DNA of 64,000 bases from the NCBI GenBank assembly GCA_034509925.1, contig CM067528.1:8244501-8308500 (forward strand), given 5' to 3'. The notes beneath the pieces are model-generated. The model had not been told where the DNA came from and ran no database searches. It was given only the letters and a program-made list of their open reading frames with translations. This document shows positions 63,945 to 64,000 of this stretch, one piece after another (position 1 is the first letter of the stretch; each line of letters begins with the position of its first letter). This DNA comes from Hirudinaria manillensis (taxonomy: Eukaryota > Annelida > Clitellata > Hirudinida > Hirudinidae). A program made the translations under genes and the position numbers.

Positions 63945-64000
63945 AATGATTGTGGCAGAGGTGGTGGCAGCAGCAATATTTTCATTATAAATTCTTTAGA

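Overview
This is an AT-rich, intron-rich animal nuclear window. Every gene I can name is a metazoan gene. Introns are mostly 50-600 bp with GT-AG borders, and a spliceosomal GC-AG intron is present. Degenerate TTAGGG-like repeats, a Gypsy-type LTR element and gene density of about one gene per 5 kb suggest a non-vertebrate animal with a compact genome. I cannot name the species. Exon models were built by hand from splice sites, phase continuity and family resemblance; phases close exactly in all main models. Layout, left to right: 1-4058 (+) is the 3' part of a giant coiled-coil gene whose last residues resemble the ankyrin-repeat/coiled-coil family UACA/RAI14/ANKRD24. 5752-6003 (+) is a possible two-exon microgene, just upstream of MOSMO, a Hedgehog-pathway attenuator (6209-6930, +). 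7345-8598 is a decayed TIR DNA transposon. 9113-15910 (+) is mitochondrial Lon protease LONP1 in 23 exons. 16594-20017 (-) is the poly(A)-binding zinc-finger gene ZC3H14 in 14 exons. It is head to head with a PPM1A/B-type PP2C phosphatase (20604-23298, +). 24047-25221 (-) is a small secreted lectin-like gene. A classical calpain follows (26659-39496, +, 18 exons); its large intron 12 carries a defective Gypsy-type element. 40727-46641 (-) is nucleoporin NUP133 in 19 exons, sharing a short divergent promoter region with a 110-aa gene (46995-47852, +). Only 105 bp later a single-exon 567-aa gene with internal 74-aa repeats begins (47958-49661, +). 51049-54871 (-) is a secreted protein related to a metallopeptidase-like family but apparently without the usual zinc motif at the expected place. 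54872-57539 is repeat-rich. 57540-62433 (+) is probably the centriolar cap protein CCP110. 63202-63944 (+) encodes a 78-aa single-pass membrane protein. The named genes are mostly housekeeping (mitochondrial proteolysis, mRNA tails, phosphatase signalling, nuclear pore, centriole cap) and do not form one pathway. The less explained material is the small-gene set (5752-6003, 46995-49661, 63202-63944), the two secreted proteins, and two coding-like fragments on the minus strand (50186-50380 and 55768-55855) that I could not attach to any gene.
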